A stretch of DNA of 64,000 bases from Pseudomonas sp. GCEP-101 (GTDB lineage Bacteria > Pseudomonadota > Gammaproteobacteria > Pseudomonadales > Pseudomonadaceae). Below, piece by piece: positions 1-9,006 of the stretch. The stretch spans positions 4,348,965-4,412,964 of the forward strand of contig NZ_CP104011.1 in assembly GCF_025133575.1 (NCBI RefSeq), read 5' to 3'. Each line of letters starts with the position of its first letter. Within the stretch, counting starts at the first letter, position 1. The notes beneath the pieces were generated by a model that saw nothing but the letters and a program-made list of their open reading frames with translations, ran no database searches and had not been told where the DNA came from. Made by a program: the position numbers and the translations under genes.

Positions 1-129
1 GGTGCCACAGCAGGTCGATCCCGGCGTTGCGCCAGAGGCCGGCGAAGTCCTGCGTGTCGGCGCACAGCAGCGACATGCTGCAGCCGCCGCAGCCACCCGA
101 TTGCAGCCAGAGCACGCGGAACGGGGCGC

Positions 130-133
<4 letters not shown>
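1..133 (-). CDS. hoxB: Regulatory [NiFe] hydrogenase small subunit, N-terminus only (HoxB/HupU type)
   Basis: Only the first 44 codons are in the window; the gene runs off the left edge. The start reads MSAPFRVLWLQSGGCGGCSM, the beginning of the small subunit of H2-sensing regulatory hydrogenases. The CGGC cysteines are proximal Fe-S cluster ligands in this family. No Tat signal precedes them, as expected for a cytoplasmic sensor and unlike the exported uptake hydrogenase. Its ATG overlaps the hoxA stop in an ATGA, so the two are probably translationally coupled. The order hoxA-hoxB matches the hoxABCJ sensor locus known in Cupriavidus. The large subunit HoxC and the kinase HoxJ would lie outside the window; that is inference. 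Confidence 0.85.
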
Positions 134-1596
<1,463 letters not shown>

Positions 1597-1816
1597 GGAC
1601 GCCGGTTCAACTGTCGCAATGCTGAGGCCGGACAGAAGCTGACCCGGCGGTCACCGGATCATGACATTCGAAACGCAGCGGTGAAAGGGAACACTACCAT
1701 TGGACTAGGCCGGTGGCTGCGTATCGCTACCAGGTCCGGATATGGCAATCCCGCGGCGCACTAGGCGTTGCGGGGCTGGCATTCGACGCGAGGCGTCTGC
1801 CGCGGGCCATCCCGCC

Positions 1817-2254
1817 TCAGGCCATGGGGGGCAGGCGCCGCTTCACCGGGGTCTTCTTGACGATGGCGGTATTGGTCTCGGCAAACCCGTTGAGGTGGTC
1901 GAGGATCTCGTCCAGCTGTTCCATGGAGCGCACGCACATCCGCGCGTAGAAGCAGTCCTCGCCGGTGACCTTGTCGCACTCGGTGAACTCGGGGATGGCC
2001 AGGATCTGCCGCTCCACGTCCTGCAGTTTCCCCGGCAGCGGGCGCACCCGGACGATGGCCTGCAGCTGGTAGCCGAAGGCGCGCGGGTCGACGTTCACCG
2101 TGTAGCCGGTGATCACCTGGCGTTCCTCGAGCTTGCGCAGGCGCTCGGCGACGCTGGGGGAGCTCAGGCCGCTGACCTGGGCCAGGGCCTTGAGGGACAG
2201 GCGCGAATCTTCCATCAGCGCCGCGATCAGTAATTGGTCGATTTCGTCGGTCAT
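1817..2254 (-). CDS. Lrp/AsnC family transcriptional regulator
   Basis: A 145-residue protein with the Lrp/AsnC layout: N-terminal winged HTH (about residues 5-60, starting MTDEIDQLLIAALMEDSRLS) and a C-terminal RAM ligand-binding/oligomerisation domain. The reading frame stays open upstream, but homology starts at the ATG at 2254, giving the usual family length. The gene is divergent from a DMT transporter 130 bp away. In this family that arrangement usually means the regulator controls the transporter, often in response to an amino acid. The effector cannot be read from the sequence. Confidence 0.9.
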   Translation of the reverse strand: MTDEIDQLLIAALMEDSRLSLKALAQVSGLSSPSVAERLRKLEERQVITGYTVNVDPRAFGYQLQAIVRVRPLPGKLQDVERQILAIPEFTECDKVTGEDCFYARMCVRSMEQLDEILDHLNGFAETNTAIVKKTPVKRRLPPMA

Positions 2255-2384
2255 CTTCGTCCCGAAAGTCGTTTTGGGAAGTTGCCTTGATAATAAAGGC
2301 GACGGCGCGATTTTGCCTGCGTCAGGCGATGGAGTGCCTGCGCCTGCCTGTTCATACTGTTCGCCAACGAAGGGAGGGTGAACC

Positions 2385-3278
2385 ATGAACGAGCGAATTC
2401 GACGCGGCACGCTGGAAATGATCAGCGCCATGCTGATCTGCGGCACCATCGGCTGGCTGGTGGTGGTCTCCGGGCAACCGGTGCTGGACGTGGTGTTCTG
2501 GCGCTGCGTGTTCGGCGCGGCAACGCTGCTGGTGATCTGCGCGGCCATGGGCTTCCTGCGGCCGGGCATCCTCACCCGCGCCACCTTCGGCCTGGCGCTG
2601 CTCAGCGGCGCGGCCATCGTCGGCAACTGGGTGCTGCTGTTCGGCTCCTACTCGCGGGCGTCGATCGCCATCGGCACGGCGGTGTACAACGTGCAGCCGT
2701 TCCTGCTGGTGCTGCTGGGCGCGCTGTTCCTCGGCGAAAAGGTGACCGCGCAGAAACTCGCCTGGCTCGGCGTTTCCTTCGCCGGCATGCTGGCCATCGT
2801 CAGCGCCCATGGCGAAGCGGGGCAGGTGGGCAGCGACTACCTGGGCGGCATCGCCCTGGCCCTCGGCGCGGCGGCGCTGTATGCGCTGGCGGCGCTGATC
2901 ATCAAGCGTCTGAGCGGCGTGCCGCCGCACCTGATCGCGCTGATCCAGGCGGTGACCGGCATCCTGCTGCTGGCGCCCTGGGCGAACCTCTCGCCGCTAC
3001 CGCAGGCCACCGCGGCCTGGGCCAGCCTGGCGACCCTGGGCATCGTGCACACCGGCATCATGTACGTGCTGCTCTACGGCGCGATCCAGAAACTGCCGAC
3101 GGCACTGACCGGCGCGCTGTCGTTCATCTACCCGATCGCCGCCATCTTCGTCGACTGGTTCGCCTTCGGCCATCGCCTGACGCCGTTGCAATGGTTGGGT
3201 GTGGTCGCCATCCTGCTGGCCGCCGCCGGCATGCAGCGCGGCTGGAGCCTGAACCTGCGGCGCCTGGCCTGGCGCTGA
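2385..3278 (+). CDS. EamA/DMT family transporter
   Basis: A 297-residue inner-membrane protein with about ten hydrophobic segments and two EamA repeats, typical of drug/metabolite transporters. The second repeat includes the conserved tract around TALTGALSFIYPIAAIFVDW. An AGGGAGG ribosome-binding site lies just before the ATG. It is transcribed divergently from the Lrp-type regulator, so export of an amino acid or related metabolite under its control is likely. The substrate is unknown. Confidence 0.88.
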   Translation: MNERIRRGTLEMISAMLICGTIGWLVVVSGQPVLDVVFWRCVFGAATLLVICAAMGFLRPGILTRATFGLALLSGAAIVGNWVLLFGSYSRASIAIGTAVYNVQPFLLVLLGALFLGEKVTAQKLAWLGVSFAGMLAIVSAHGEAGQVGSDYLGGIALALGAAALYALAALIIKRLSGVPPHLIALIQAVTGILLLAPWANLSPLPQATAAWASLATLGIVHTGIMYVLLYGAIQKLPTALTGALSFIYPIAAIFVDWFAFGHRLTPLQWLGVVAILLAAAGMQRGWSLNLRRLAWR

Positions 3279-3307
3279 AATCCGTGCTTGCCTGACAATG
3301 CCGGGGA

Positions 3308-3329
3308 ACCTGTGCCGCTGGGCACAGGT
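3308..3329. terminator. Perfect 9-bp hairpin between the DMT gene and the lipoprotein gene
   Basis: ACCTGTGCC and GGCACAGGT flank a GCTG loop, 29 bases after the transporter stop. There is no T-tract, so it is either a weak terminator or an mRNA-stabilising structure. Confidence 0.4.
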
Positions 3330-3365
3330 CCTGTAGGCGGCGGAAATTCAAGCAAGGAACGGACT

Positions 3366-4508
3366 ATGACTGCGGCTGCCCTGACGGCAGATTCATTCGG
3401 CCTGGAAAGGCCTTCATCCCGACTCTTTCACCTGCTGGGCGTGGCCGTATTGCTCACCCTGGCGGGTTGCGGCACGCGCGCGCCCAGCGTTCCGGAGCCG
3501 ACGCCGGAGCAAGTGCGCGGCACCCTGGCCACGCTGATTCCCCCTGGCGCGAGCGACCGCCAGGGCTGGGCAAAGGACATCCAGGTCGCCTTCACCACCC
3601 AGCGCATCCCGGCCACCACTGCGAACCTCTGCTCGGTGGTGGCGATCACCGAGCAGGAATCCAATTTCAAGGCCGACCCGCCGGTGCCCGGCCTGGGCAA
3701 GATCGCCCGCGCCGAGATCGACCGCCGCGCCGGCAAGCTTCACGTGCCGGGTTTCCTCATCGATACCGCGCTGGCGCTGAAGTCGCCCAATGGCCGCACC
3801 TACAGCCAACGCCTGGCCAGCGCGAAAACCGAGCGGGAGCTCAGCGCGATCTTCGATGACTTCATCGGTGGCGTGCCGCTGGGCCAGCAACTGTTCGGCC
3901 GCTTCAACCCCGTGCATACCGGCGGGCCGATGCAGGTCAGCATCGAGTTCGCCCAGGCCCACGCCGAGGGCTATCCGTACCCGGTGGACGGCAGCATTCG
4001 CCGTGAGGTGTTCAGCCGCCGTGGCGGCATGTACTTCGGCATCGCCCACCTGCTCGGCTACCCGGTGAACTACCCGCGCCAGCTGTACCGATTCGCCGAC
4101 TACAACGCCGGCTGGTACGCCAGCCGCAACGCCGCGTTCCAGCGCGCGGTGATGGATCTGACCGGCATCACCCTGGCACTGGACGGCGACCTGATCCTCT
4201 ACGGCAGCTATGACGCCGGCAGCACCGAGAAGGCGGTGCGCACCCTGGCGCCGAGACTGGGCATGAGCGAGCGCGAGATCCGCCGCGACCTGGAGCTGGG
4301 CGACAAGCCGGACTTCACGACGTCGACGCTCTACACCAAGGTGTTCGCACTGGCCGAACGCTCCGCCGGCAAGTCGTTGCCGCGGGCGATGCTGCCGGGC
4401 ATCACCCTGCACAGCCCGAAGATCACCCGCCAGCTCACCACCGCCTGGTTCGCCCAGCGCGTGGACGAGCGCTACCAGCGCTGCCTCACGCGGGCGCCGA
4501 AAGACTGA
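3366..4508 (+). CDS. DUF1615 family lipoprotein
   Basis: A 380-residue predicted lipoprotein. A hydrophobic signal sequence ends in the lipobox LAGC with the lipidated Cys at position 35. The mature part has motifs I associate with DUF1615, such as VVAITEQESNFKADPPVPG and YNAGWYASRNAAF. The TEQES stretch recalls the catalytic Glu region of lytic transglycosylases, so a muralytic or wall-associated role is possible but unproven. The start at 3366 is preferred over an in-frame upstream start because AAGGAA sits at proper spacing and homology begins here. The stop lies one base from the stop of the convergent small gene. Confidence 0.83.
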   Translation: MTAAALTADSFGLERPSSRLFHLLGVAVLLTLAGCGTRAPSVPEPTPEQVRGTLATLIPPGASDRQGWAKDIQVAFTTQRIPATTANLCSVVAITEQESNFKADPPVPGLGKIARAEIDRRAGKLHVPGFLIDTALALKSPNGRTYSQRLASAKTERELSAIFDDFIGGVPLGQQLFGRFNPVHTGGPMQVSIEFAQAHAEGYPYPVDGSIRREVFSRRGGMYFGIAHLLGYPVNYPRQLYRFADYNAGWYASRNAAFQRAVMDLTGITLALDGDLILYGSYDAGSTEKAVRTLAPRLGMSEREIRRDLELGDKPDFTTSTLYTKVFALAERSAGKSLPRAMLPGITLHSPKITRQLTTAWFAQRVDERYQRCLTRAPKD

Positions 4509-4509
4509 G

Positions 4510-4803
4510 TCAATCCCCCTCGGCGGGGTCGCAGACGCCGGTGTTGCCGTCCGGGTCGGTGTAGGAAACGCTCGCCGTGCCGTCGTCGTTCAGCGTGATC
4601 TGCACGGTCACGCCTTCACCCTTGGCGACCACGGTGTTGTCCTTGTCCTGGGTGACCTTGGCTTCCTGGCCATTGATGTAGACCGGCCCGTTCTCATCGG
4701 TGTGGATCTGCACGTCGTTCGGGCAGTCGTAGTTGAGCATGGGAATGGCGGCAAAGGCGGGCGGCATGGCGATCAGCGATGCGGCGATCAGTAGCGATTT
4801 CAT
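4510..4803 (-). CDS. Small exported protein of unknown function
   Basis: A 97-residue protein with a clear signal peptide (MKSLLIAASLIAMPPAFA). The mature domain is acidic and probably all-beta, with two cysteines (in YDCPND and GVCDPA) that could form a disulfide in the periplasm. I do not recognise the family. It is convergent with the DUF1615 gene and ends one base from it. A 7-bp inverted repeat (GGCGGAT/ATCCGCC, 4892-4913) lies upstream, between it and the DUF1543 gene. Confidence 0.72.
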   Translation of the reverse strand: MKSLLIAASLIAMPPAFAAIPMLNYDCPNDVQIHTDENGPVYINGQEAKVTQDKDNTVVAKGEGVTVQITLNDDGTASVSYTDPDGNTGVCDPAEGD

Positions 4804-4978
4804 GGCGTCTCCCAGACGAATGCAGGCACGGCGCGCGGCGGTGCGGACAGTGTCAGCGTAGTGCAGGCGCCGCCCGGTCGCCGGCCTCGCTGGCGGATGG
4901 CCATTTATCCGCCACTAGATTGAACCTGTCCCGCGGCGGATCTGTCAGAGCCTGTCTGAAACCTGGGAAGGGTCTGAA

Positions 4979-5470
4979 ATGCTGTTCGTAGTCATGCTGG
5001 GCGGACGTCATCCGCGCGCGCGGATCGAGGTCCATGACGTGGCCTTCGTCATCGGCGACAACCTGAAATCCACCTACCCGCAATTGCGCGAGGCCTGGTT
5101 CGGCAGCCCGGACGGCCTGCACATCGACTCGTGGCTGGAGGTGGATGGCGTCGAGGCCTACCGTGTGGAATTCAGCGCCGCGATGCCGGCGCCGGGCGAG
5201 CAGCGGCTGTTCTTCGTCAACCTGGGCGGTTACGAACTGGGCAGCTTCGGCGAAGCGCACCAGTACGTGCTGGTGGCCGCGCGCGACGCCGCCGACGCAA
5301 AGGCCCGCGCCAAGCGCCGCATGCCGCGCAGCTGGGACAAGGCGCACACCGACGCGGTGATCGACGTCGACGATTGCATCCCCATCGACCAGGTGGGTGG
5401 GCGCTACGTCCACCTTGTCGAGGGCGAAAGCCGCGGTGTGGTGCAGCGCAGCGACTACATCCTGCTGTGA
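4979..5470 (+). CDS. DUF1543 domain protein
   Basis: A 163-residue cytoplasmic protein that starts MLFVVMLGGRHPRARIEVHD, the signature opening of DUF1543. It carries two copies of a small alpha/beta repeat, with the recurring pattern of a beta strand followed by HQYVLVAA- or YVHLVEG-like segments. No catalytic motif is evident and the function is unknown. GGAAGGG precedes the ATG. The gene stands alone between the small exported protein and the phosphatase gene. Confidence 0.8.
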   Translation: MLFVVMLGGRHPRARIEVHDVAFVIGDNLKSTYPQLREAWFGSPDGLHIDSWLEVDGVEAYRVEFSAAMPAPGEQRLFFVNLGGYELGSFGEAHQYVLVAARDAADAKARAKRRMPRSWDKAHTDAVIDVDDCIPIDQVGGRYVHLVEGESRGVVQRSDYILL

Positions 5471-5551
5471 GCCTTCGGCGCGGCTGACACGGCCCTGTCA
5501 TAAAACCTGACGTATAAGGGGCGCAACGCCGCCCCCCGCGCCGAGGTAACG

Positions 5552-5965
5552 ATGACCGAGAAACGCCGAGTCCTGTTCGTCTGCGTCGCCAACGACGCCC
5601 GCTCGCCAATGGCCGAAGCCCTCTTGCGGCACACTGACGGCGAGCACTTCGACGCCTTCAGCGCGGGCATCCACCCGACCGCCATCGACCCGCGCGCGCG
5701 TCATGTGCTGGAGCACGCAGGTATCTCCACCGAGGGCCTGCGCAGCAAGTCCATCGACGAATTCCGCGGCCAGCATTTCGATTACCTGATCGACCTCTGC
5801 GACAAGTCCACTGACGAGGGTGACGAGCTGCCGACGTCCAGCGAGGTGATCGTGTGGAACTTCGTCGATCCCGCACAGAGCGGCCAGCACGACCCGTTCC
5901 GCCACACCCTGCAGGAAATCAGCGATCGCCTGAAGCTGTTCGAAATGGTGAAGAACCGCGACTGA
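5552..5965 (+). CDS. Low-molecular-weight phosphatase / ArsC-like protein
   Basis: A 137-residue protein with the P-loop CX5RS (C11 to R17, S18) of low-molecular-weight tyrosine phosphatases and thioredoxin-coupled arsenate reductases. A late Asp in HDPFRHT fits the general acid. Arsenate reductases need two further cysteines near 82 and 89. Here C83 is present but position 90 is Gly and no Cys follows, so the redox relay looks incomplete. There are no ars genes nearby. A phosphatase function is therefore more likely than arsenate reduction. A strong terminator follows. Confidence 0.82.
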   Translation: MTEKRRVLFVCVANDARSPMAEALLRHTDGEHFDAFSAGIHPTAIDPRARHVLEHAGISTEGLRSKSIDEFRGQHFDYLIDLCDKSTDEGDELPTSSEVIVWNFVDPAQSGQHDPFRHTLQEISDRLKLFEMVKNRD

Positions 5966-5983
5966 AACGTCTGGCGATCACAC

Positions 5984-6017
5984 AGCAAAAAGCCCGCACG
6001 GATGCGGGCTTTTTGCT
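5984..6017 (+). terminator. Rho-independent terminator after the phosphatase gene
   Basis: Arms AGCAAAAAGCCCGCA and TGCGGGCTTTTTGCT flank a 4-base loop. The stem is flanked by A and T runs, so it could work in both directions. Confidence 0.9.
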
Positions 6018-6307
6018 TCGTAGGCCACAGGATTTCGCCGGTGCCTGGGGAGGATAGCGGCGGATTCCCGTAGAGATGGGGCGCTGGTCCTTTAGCGCAA
6101 GGGCATTCTGGCCGCCCTGCATGACGGTGCGGTGACGTCGGCATGAATAACTGATGGCAATGCGCTTGCAGCGCTGTATCACTCGGCGGCATGAGCACTA
6201 TCGATCCCGACACGTGGTCAGGCGGGGAGTGCCTCGATAGAGTCGTGGTCAAAGTCATGTCCGCGGCGCTGCTGACCCGCGCCTGCGTGAACCGAACCGG
6301 AGTGCCT
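6018..6307. other. Spacer without a recognisable gene
   Basis: The reading frame of the downstream monooxygenase extends back to 6191, but that extension has no family similarity and the true start is at 6308. I see no repeat element here. The promoter of the monooxygenase presumably lies in this stretch. Confidence 0.5.
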
Positions 6308-7303
6308 ATGAAGTCCCTGTCAGATATTGCCTTCTCCATGCTCGACCTGGTGCCCGTGCGTGACCAGGGCACCGCTGCCGAGGCGTTGCACAACGCCGTC
6401 GAGGTTGCCCGCCACGTCGAGCGCCTGGGCTTTACCCGCTACTGGCTGGCGGAGCACCACAACATGGACGGCATCGCCAGCTCCGCCACCGCCGTGCTGA
6501 TCGGCCACATCGCCGGCAAGACCGAGCGCATCCGCGTCGGCTCCGGCGGGGTGATGCTGCCCAACCATCCGCCGCTGGTGGTGGCGGAAAACTTCGGCAC
6601 CCTGGAAACCCTCTATCCCGGCCGTATCGACCTGGGCCTGGGCCGCGCGCCCGGCGCGGACCAAGCCACCATGCGCGCGCTGCGCCGCGATCGCCTGGGC
6701 GATGGCGCGGATTTCCCCGAGCAGGTTGCCGAGCTGGAAATGCTCCTCGGCCCGCGTCGTTCGCAGCAGTCGCTGCTGGCGATTCCGGGGGAGGGCACCA
6801 ACGTGCCGATCTGGCTGCTGGGTTCCAGTCTGTTCAGTGCCCATCTCGCTGCGCAGAAGGGCCTGCCCTATGCCTTCGCCTCGCACTTCGCGCCGCGGTA
6901 TCTGCACGACGCGCTGCGCATCTACCGCGAGAATTTCCAGCCCTCGGCAGTGCTCGACAAGCCCTACGCCATGATCGGCGTACCGCTGGTGGCCGCGCCG
7001 ACCGACGATGAAGCCGAGTACCTGGCGACCACCGCCTTCCAGCGCGTGCTGGCGCTGATCCGCGGCGACAGCCTGAAGCAGAAGCCGCCGGCGAAGAGCA
7101 TGGCCGGCCTGTGGCTGCCCCACGAGCAGGAGGCGGTAGGCAATTTCTTCGGCCTGGCGGTGATCGGCGGCCCGGAGAAAGTGCGCAGCCGCCTGGAAAT
7201 CCTGCTGGAGCAGACGGGCGTGGACGAGATCATCTTCACCAGCGATATCTACGACCATGCGCTGCGCTTGCGCTCGCTGGAGATCGTCGCCGGTCTCAAG
7301 TAG
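6308..7303 (+). CDS. Luciferase-like (LLM class) flavin-dependent monooxygenase
   Basis: A 331-residue LLM-family enzyme, a TIM barrel using reduced FMN or F420-type flavin. Recognisable segments are YWLAEHHNM (about residue 47), RIRVGSGGVMLPNH, and GRIDLGLGRAPG. These match the MsnO8/YhbW-like branch, close to LuxA but of unknown substrate. The start at 6308 is chosen because homology begins at MKSLSDIAFSMLDL and GGAG lies before it. It is a single gene without an obvious flavin reductase partner. It is a different branch from the MsuD and SfnG monooxygenases found later in the window. Confidence 0.88.
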   Translation: MKSLSDIAFSMLDLVPVRDQGTAAEALHNAVEVARHVERLGFTRYWLAEHHNMDGIASSATAVLIGHIAGKTERIRVGSGGVMLPNHPPLVVAENFGTLETLYPGRIDLGLGRAPGADQATMRALRRDRLGDGADFPEQVAELEMLLGPRRSQQSLLAIPGEGTNVPIWLLGSSLFSAHLAAQKGLPYAFASHFAPRYLHDALRIYRENFQPSAVLDKPYAMIGVPLVAAPTDDEAEYLATTAFQRVLALIRGDSLKQKPPAKSMAGLWLPHEQEAVGNFFGLAVIGGPEKVRSRLEILLEQTGVDEIIFTSDIYDHALRLRSLEIVAGLK

Positions 7304-7356
7304 CCGATGCGGTTGCCAGGGATAACCCGCTCGTGAATGGCCTCGCAGCGGGGCGG

Positions 7357-7380
7357 GTTCGCGAGCAAGCTCGCTCCTAC
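7357..7380. repeat. REP, GAGCGAGCTTGCTCGC family (single)
   Basis: A 24-bp palindromic unit, also found at 9684, 9726, 16801, 22393, 22446, 34601 and 34652. Here it occurs as a single copy. Confidence 0.8.
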
Positions 7381-7439
7381 AGGGCTGCGCCGCAGCTGTA
7401 GGATCGGGCCTTGTCTCCGTCAGGAAAACGCCGACGCGC

Positions 7440-7545
7440 AGCGCCCGTCCGGAACGCCGTGTGGTGAGCGTGTCGTAGGAGCGGACTTCGTCCGCGATGG
7501 CTTCCGGCGCGATGCGGACCTATCGCGGACGGAGTGCGCTACTAC
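7440..7545. repeat. REPIN cassette, GAGCGGACTTCGTCCGC family, copy 1
   Basis: Two REP units in opposite orientation (7475-7498 and 7522-7545) around a 23-bp spacer, preceded by about 35 bp of shared flank. About 95 bp are nearly identical to 7974-8069. Confidence 0.82.
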
Positions 7546-7568
7546 GGCGATACTTCAGCGCTCGGGCG

Positions 7569-7682
7569 TGCCCTCTCCCTGAAGGGAGAGGGGGCCGTTC
7601 GGTGCAGGATGAAGCTACAGCGTCAGCGCGGCACAACCTGCTCCCTCTCCCTCTCCCTCCGGGAGAGGGCTGGGGTGAGGGG
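7569..7682. repeat. Mosaic CCCTCTCCC-ended element, copy 1
   Basis: An inverted-repeat end CCCTCTCCCT...AGGGAGAGGG, a core with GTTCGGTGCAGGATGAAGC, and the far end GGGAGAGGGCTGGGGTGAGG. The same order of parts recurs at 7748, 20116, 24103, 27154 and 36643. Confidence 0.75.
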
Positions 7683-7747
7683 AAAACGTCGATACAAGCT
7701 TGCCAGAAAGAAGACAGTGGCTCCTACCTCAACTCCTGCGTGGTGGT

Positions 7748-7883
7748 TTGCCCTCTCCCTAACCCTGGCTGCGCGCCCCGCTCCGAAGGGAGAGGGGACT
7801 GGGTCAGTGCCGGCTGAAACGGCGGCGTCAGCCGACTCGGATGGCTCCCTCTCCCTTCAGGGAGAGGGCGGGGGAGAGGGGAG
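7748..7883. repeat. Mosaic CCCTCTCCC-ended element, copy 2
   Basis: Same ends as copy 1. The left end carries an insertion (GGCTGCGCGCCCCGCT) that is also present in the copies at 27154 and 36643. The core is diverged. Confidence 0.7.
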
Positions 7884-7904
7884 ACCCAGCGCAGTAGTTT
7901 GCAC

Positions 7905-7928
7905 GTAGGAGCGGACCTTGTCCGCGAA
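7905..7928. repeat. REP, GCGGAC family, with a degenerate partner
   Basis: GTAGGAGCGGACCTTGTCCG followed by CGAA. A poorly conserved inverted partner follows at about 7935-7955. Confidence 0.65.
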
Positions 7929-7973
7929 GCCCGCCGCGGAGGAATCCGCTCTATCAGGAAACGCGGCCGCGTA

Positions 7974-8078
7974 GCGCCCGTTCGGAACACCGTGGGGTGA
8001 GCGTGTCGTAGGAGCGGACTTCGTCCGCGATGGCTTCCGGCGCGATGCGGACCTATCGCGGACGGAGTACGCTCCTAC
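7974..8078. repeat. REPIN cassette, GAGCGGACTTCGTCCGC family, copy 2
   Basis: Units at 8008-8031 and 8055-8078. Flank, units and spacer repeat copy 1 (7440-7545) with few substitutions, so the whole cassette was duplicated. Confidence 0.82.
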
Positions 8079-8123
8079 ATTCCTCCCTGCATTCGCAGAA
8101 ACGCTGTCAGGAAGCTGGCACGC

Positions 8124-8492
8124 TCAGCCCTGTCCGTCTTCCTTCTTCTTCAGCAGGTCCGCCAACCCGGCCAAGCCCTTGTGGGTGACCTTCGGCCCCT
8201 TGCTGCCGGCGTCGTTGCTGTTCTGGTAATGCAGGTCCACCTGGCGCTGGTGTTCGTTGTCGTGGCAGTAGAGGCACAGCAGCTCCCAGTTGGAGCCATC
8301 CTCGGGGTTGTTGTCGTGGTTGTGGTCGCGGTGGTGAACCGTCAGTTCACGCAGGCGCACCCCACTGAATTCGCGGCCGCAGCGGCCGCAGATCCAGGGG
8401 TACATCTTCAGGGCTTTTTCGCGGTAGCTGCTTTCGCGGCGGCGCTGGGCTTCGGCGAGGACGGCGTCGACTTTGCTGGTGGGCTGGTTCAT
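8124..8492 (-). CDS. yajD: YajD-type HNH nuclease domain protein
   Basis: A 122-residue protein with an HNH fold: CGRCG zinc pair near residue 36, then VHHRDHNHDNNPEDGSNWELLCLYCHDNEH, in which the ELTVHHRDH segment, the Asn and the YCHDNEH segment supply the His-Asn-His core and the second zinc knuckle. This matches YajD of enterobacteria (about 115 residues), an HNH protein without an established substrate. The reading frame stays open upstream, but homology starts at MNQPTSKVDAVLAEAQ (8492). The C-terminal KKKEDGQG tail is charged and probably disordered. Confidence 0.88.
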   Translation of the reverse strand: MNQPTSKVDAVLAEAQRRRESSYREKALKMYPWICGRCGREFSGVRLRELTVHHRDHNHDNNPEDGSNWELLCLYCHDNEHQRQVDLHYQNSNDAGSKGPKVTHKGLAGLADLLKKKEDGQG

Positions 8493-8550
8493 GGCTCGTG
8501 GCAGAGGTGCGGGATCGGACCTCCAGCATAAATCCGCCTCCGCGTGCTGA

Positions 8551-9006
8551 CTACGGCCTGGGCGTGTCCGGGCGCGACCAGATCCACAGATTGCCAACGG
8601 CCATGCCGAGGATCACCGCGTAGAGCCATAGGCCGTGGGGCAGGGTGATCAGCATGATCGCCAGCGCCGCGAGCATCGCCAGGCTGGCGCTGATCTTGGC
8701 GCGGCGGGCGACGGCGCGGCCGTTGCGCCAGTTGTGCAGGATCGGGCCGAACAGTCGATGATTCTCCAGCCAGGCGGCCAGGCGCGGCGAACTCCTCGAG
8801 GCGGCCCAGGCGGCGAGCAGGACGAACTCGGTGGTCGGCAACCCCGGCACCACCAACCCCACCATGCCCACGCAGAGGCTGGTGTACGCCAGCAGCGCGA
8901 ACGCCAGGCGTGCCAGCCGCGAGCGGGCAGGGCCGAGGGGATTGGCGCGCGCAGCACTGGCTGGCGCGCGCGCGAGGGTTTCAGACGGTGGCGGGAGCAC
9001 TGTCAT
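8551..9006 (-). CDS. ybaN: DUF454 (YbaN family) inner-membrane protein
   Basis: A 151-residue protein with a 30-residue polar N-terminus, then a DUF454 domain: GLVVPGLPTTEFVLLAAWAASRSSPRL followed by the RLFGP-x-L-x-W motif and two C-terminal membrane helices. The start overlaps the 3' end of hemO by 26 bases, so it is the last gene of the heme operon and probably translationally coupled. The biochemical role of DUF454 is unknown. The coupling suggests a job in heme or biliverdin handling at the membrane; that is inference from position only. Confidence 0.86.
   Translation of the reverse strand: MTVLPPPSETLARAPASAARANPLGPARSRLARLAFALLAYTSLCVGMVGLVVPGLPTTEFVLLAAWAASRSSPRLAAWLENHRLFGPILHNWRNGRAVARRAKISASLAMLAALAIMLITLPHGLWLYAVILGMAVGNLWIWSRPDTPRP

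Larger units (their letters stand above)
7304..8123. other. 820-bp repeat-filled intergenic region
   Basis: I see no coding region here, although several short GC-rich frames stay open. The stretch is almost wholly repeats: one REP of the GCGAGCTTGCTCGC family, two near-identical REPIN cassettes of the GCGGACTTCGTCCGC family, and two copies of a mosaic element with CCCTCTCCC-type ends. It separates the monooxygenase from the convergent HNH gene. Confidence 0.8.

Noticed and set aside
1597..1816. Short open frames between hoxA and the Lrp-type regulator
   Set aside because: They have no ribosome-binding site or similarity and overlap the neighbours in other frames; the stretch is probably just promoter of hoxA and the 3' end of the regulator.
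3288..3365. N-terminal extension of the DUF1615 lipoprotein
   Set aside because: It would bury the signal peptide and includes the hairpin at 3308; AAGGAA supports the ATG at 3366.
5552..5965. Annotation as arsenate reductase
   Set aside because: The third redox Cys is missing and no ars genes are near; kept as phosphatase-like.
7569..7883. Possible CRISPR-like repeats
   Set aside because: Units are of unequal length, palindromic, diverged and unevenly spaced; they fit dispersed intergenic elements.
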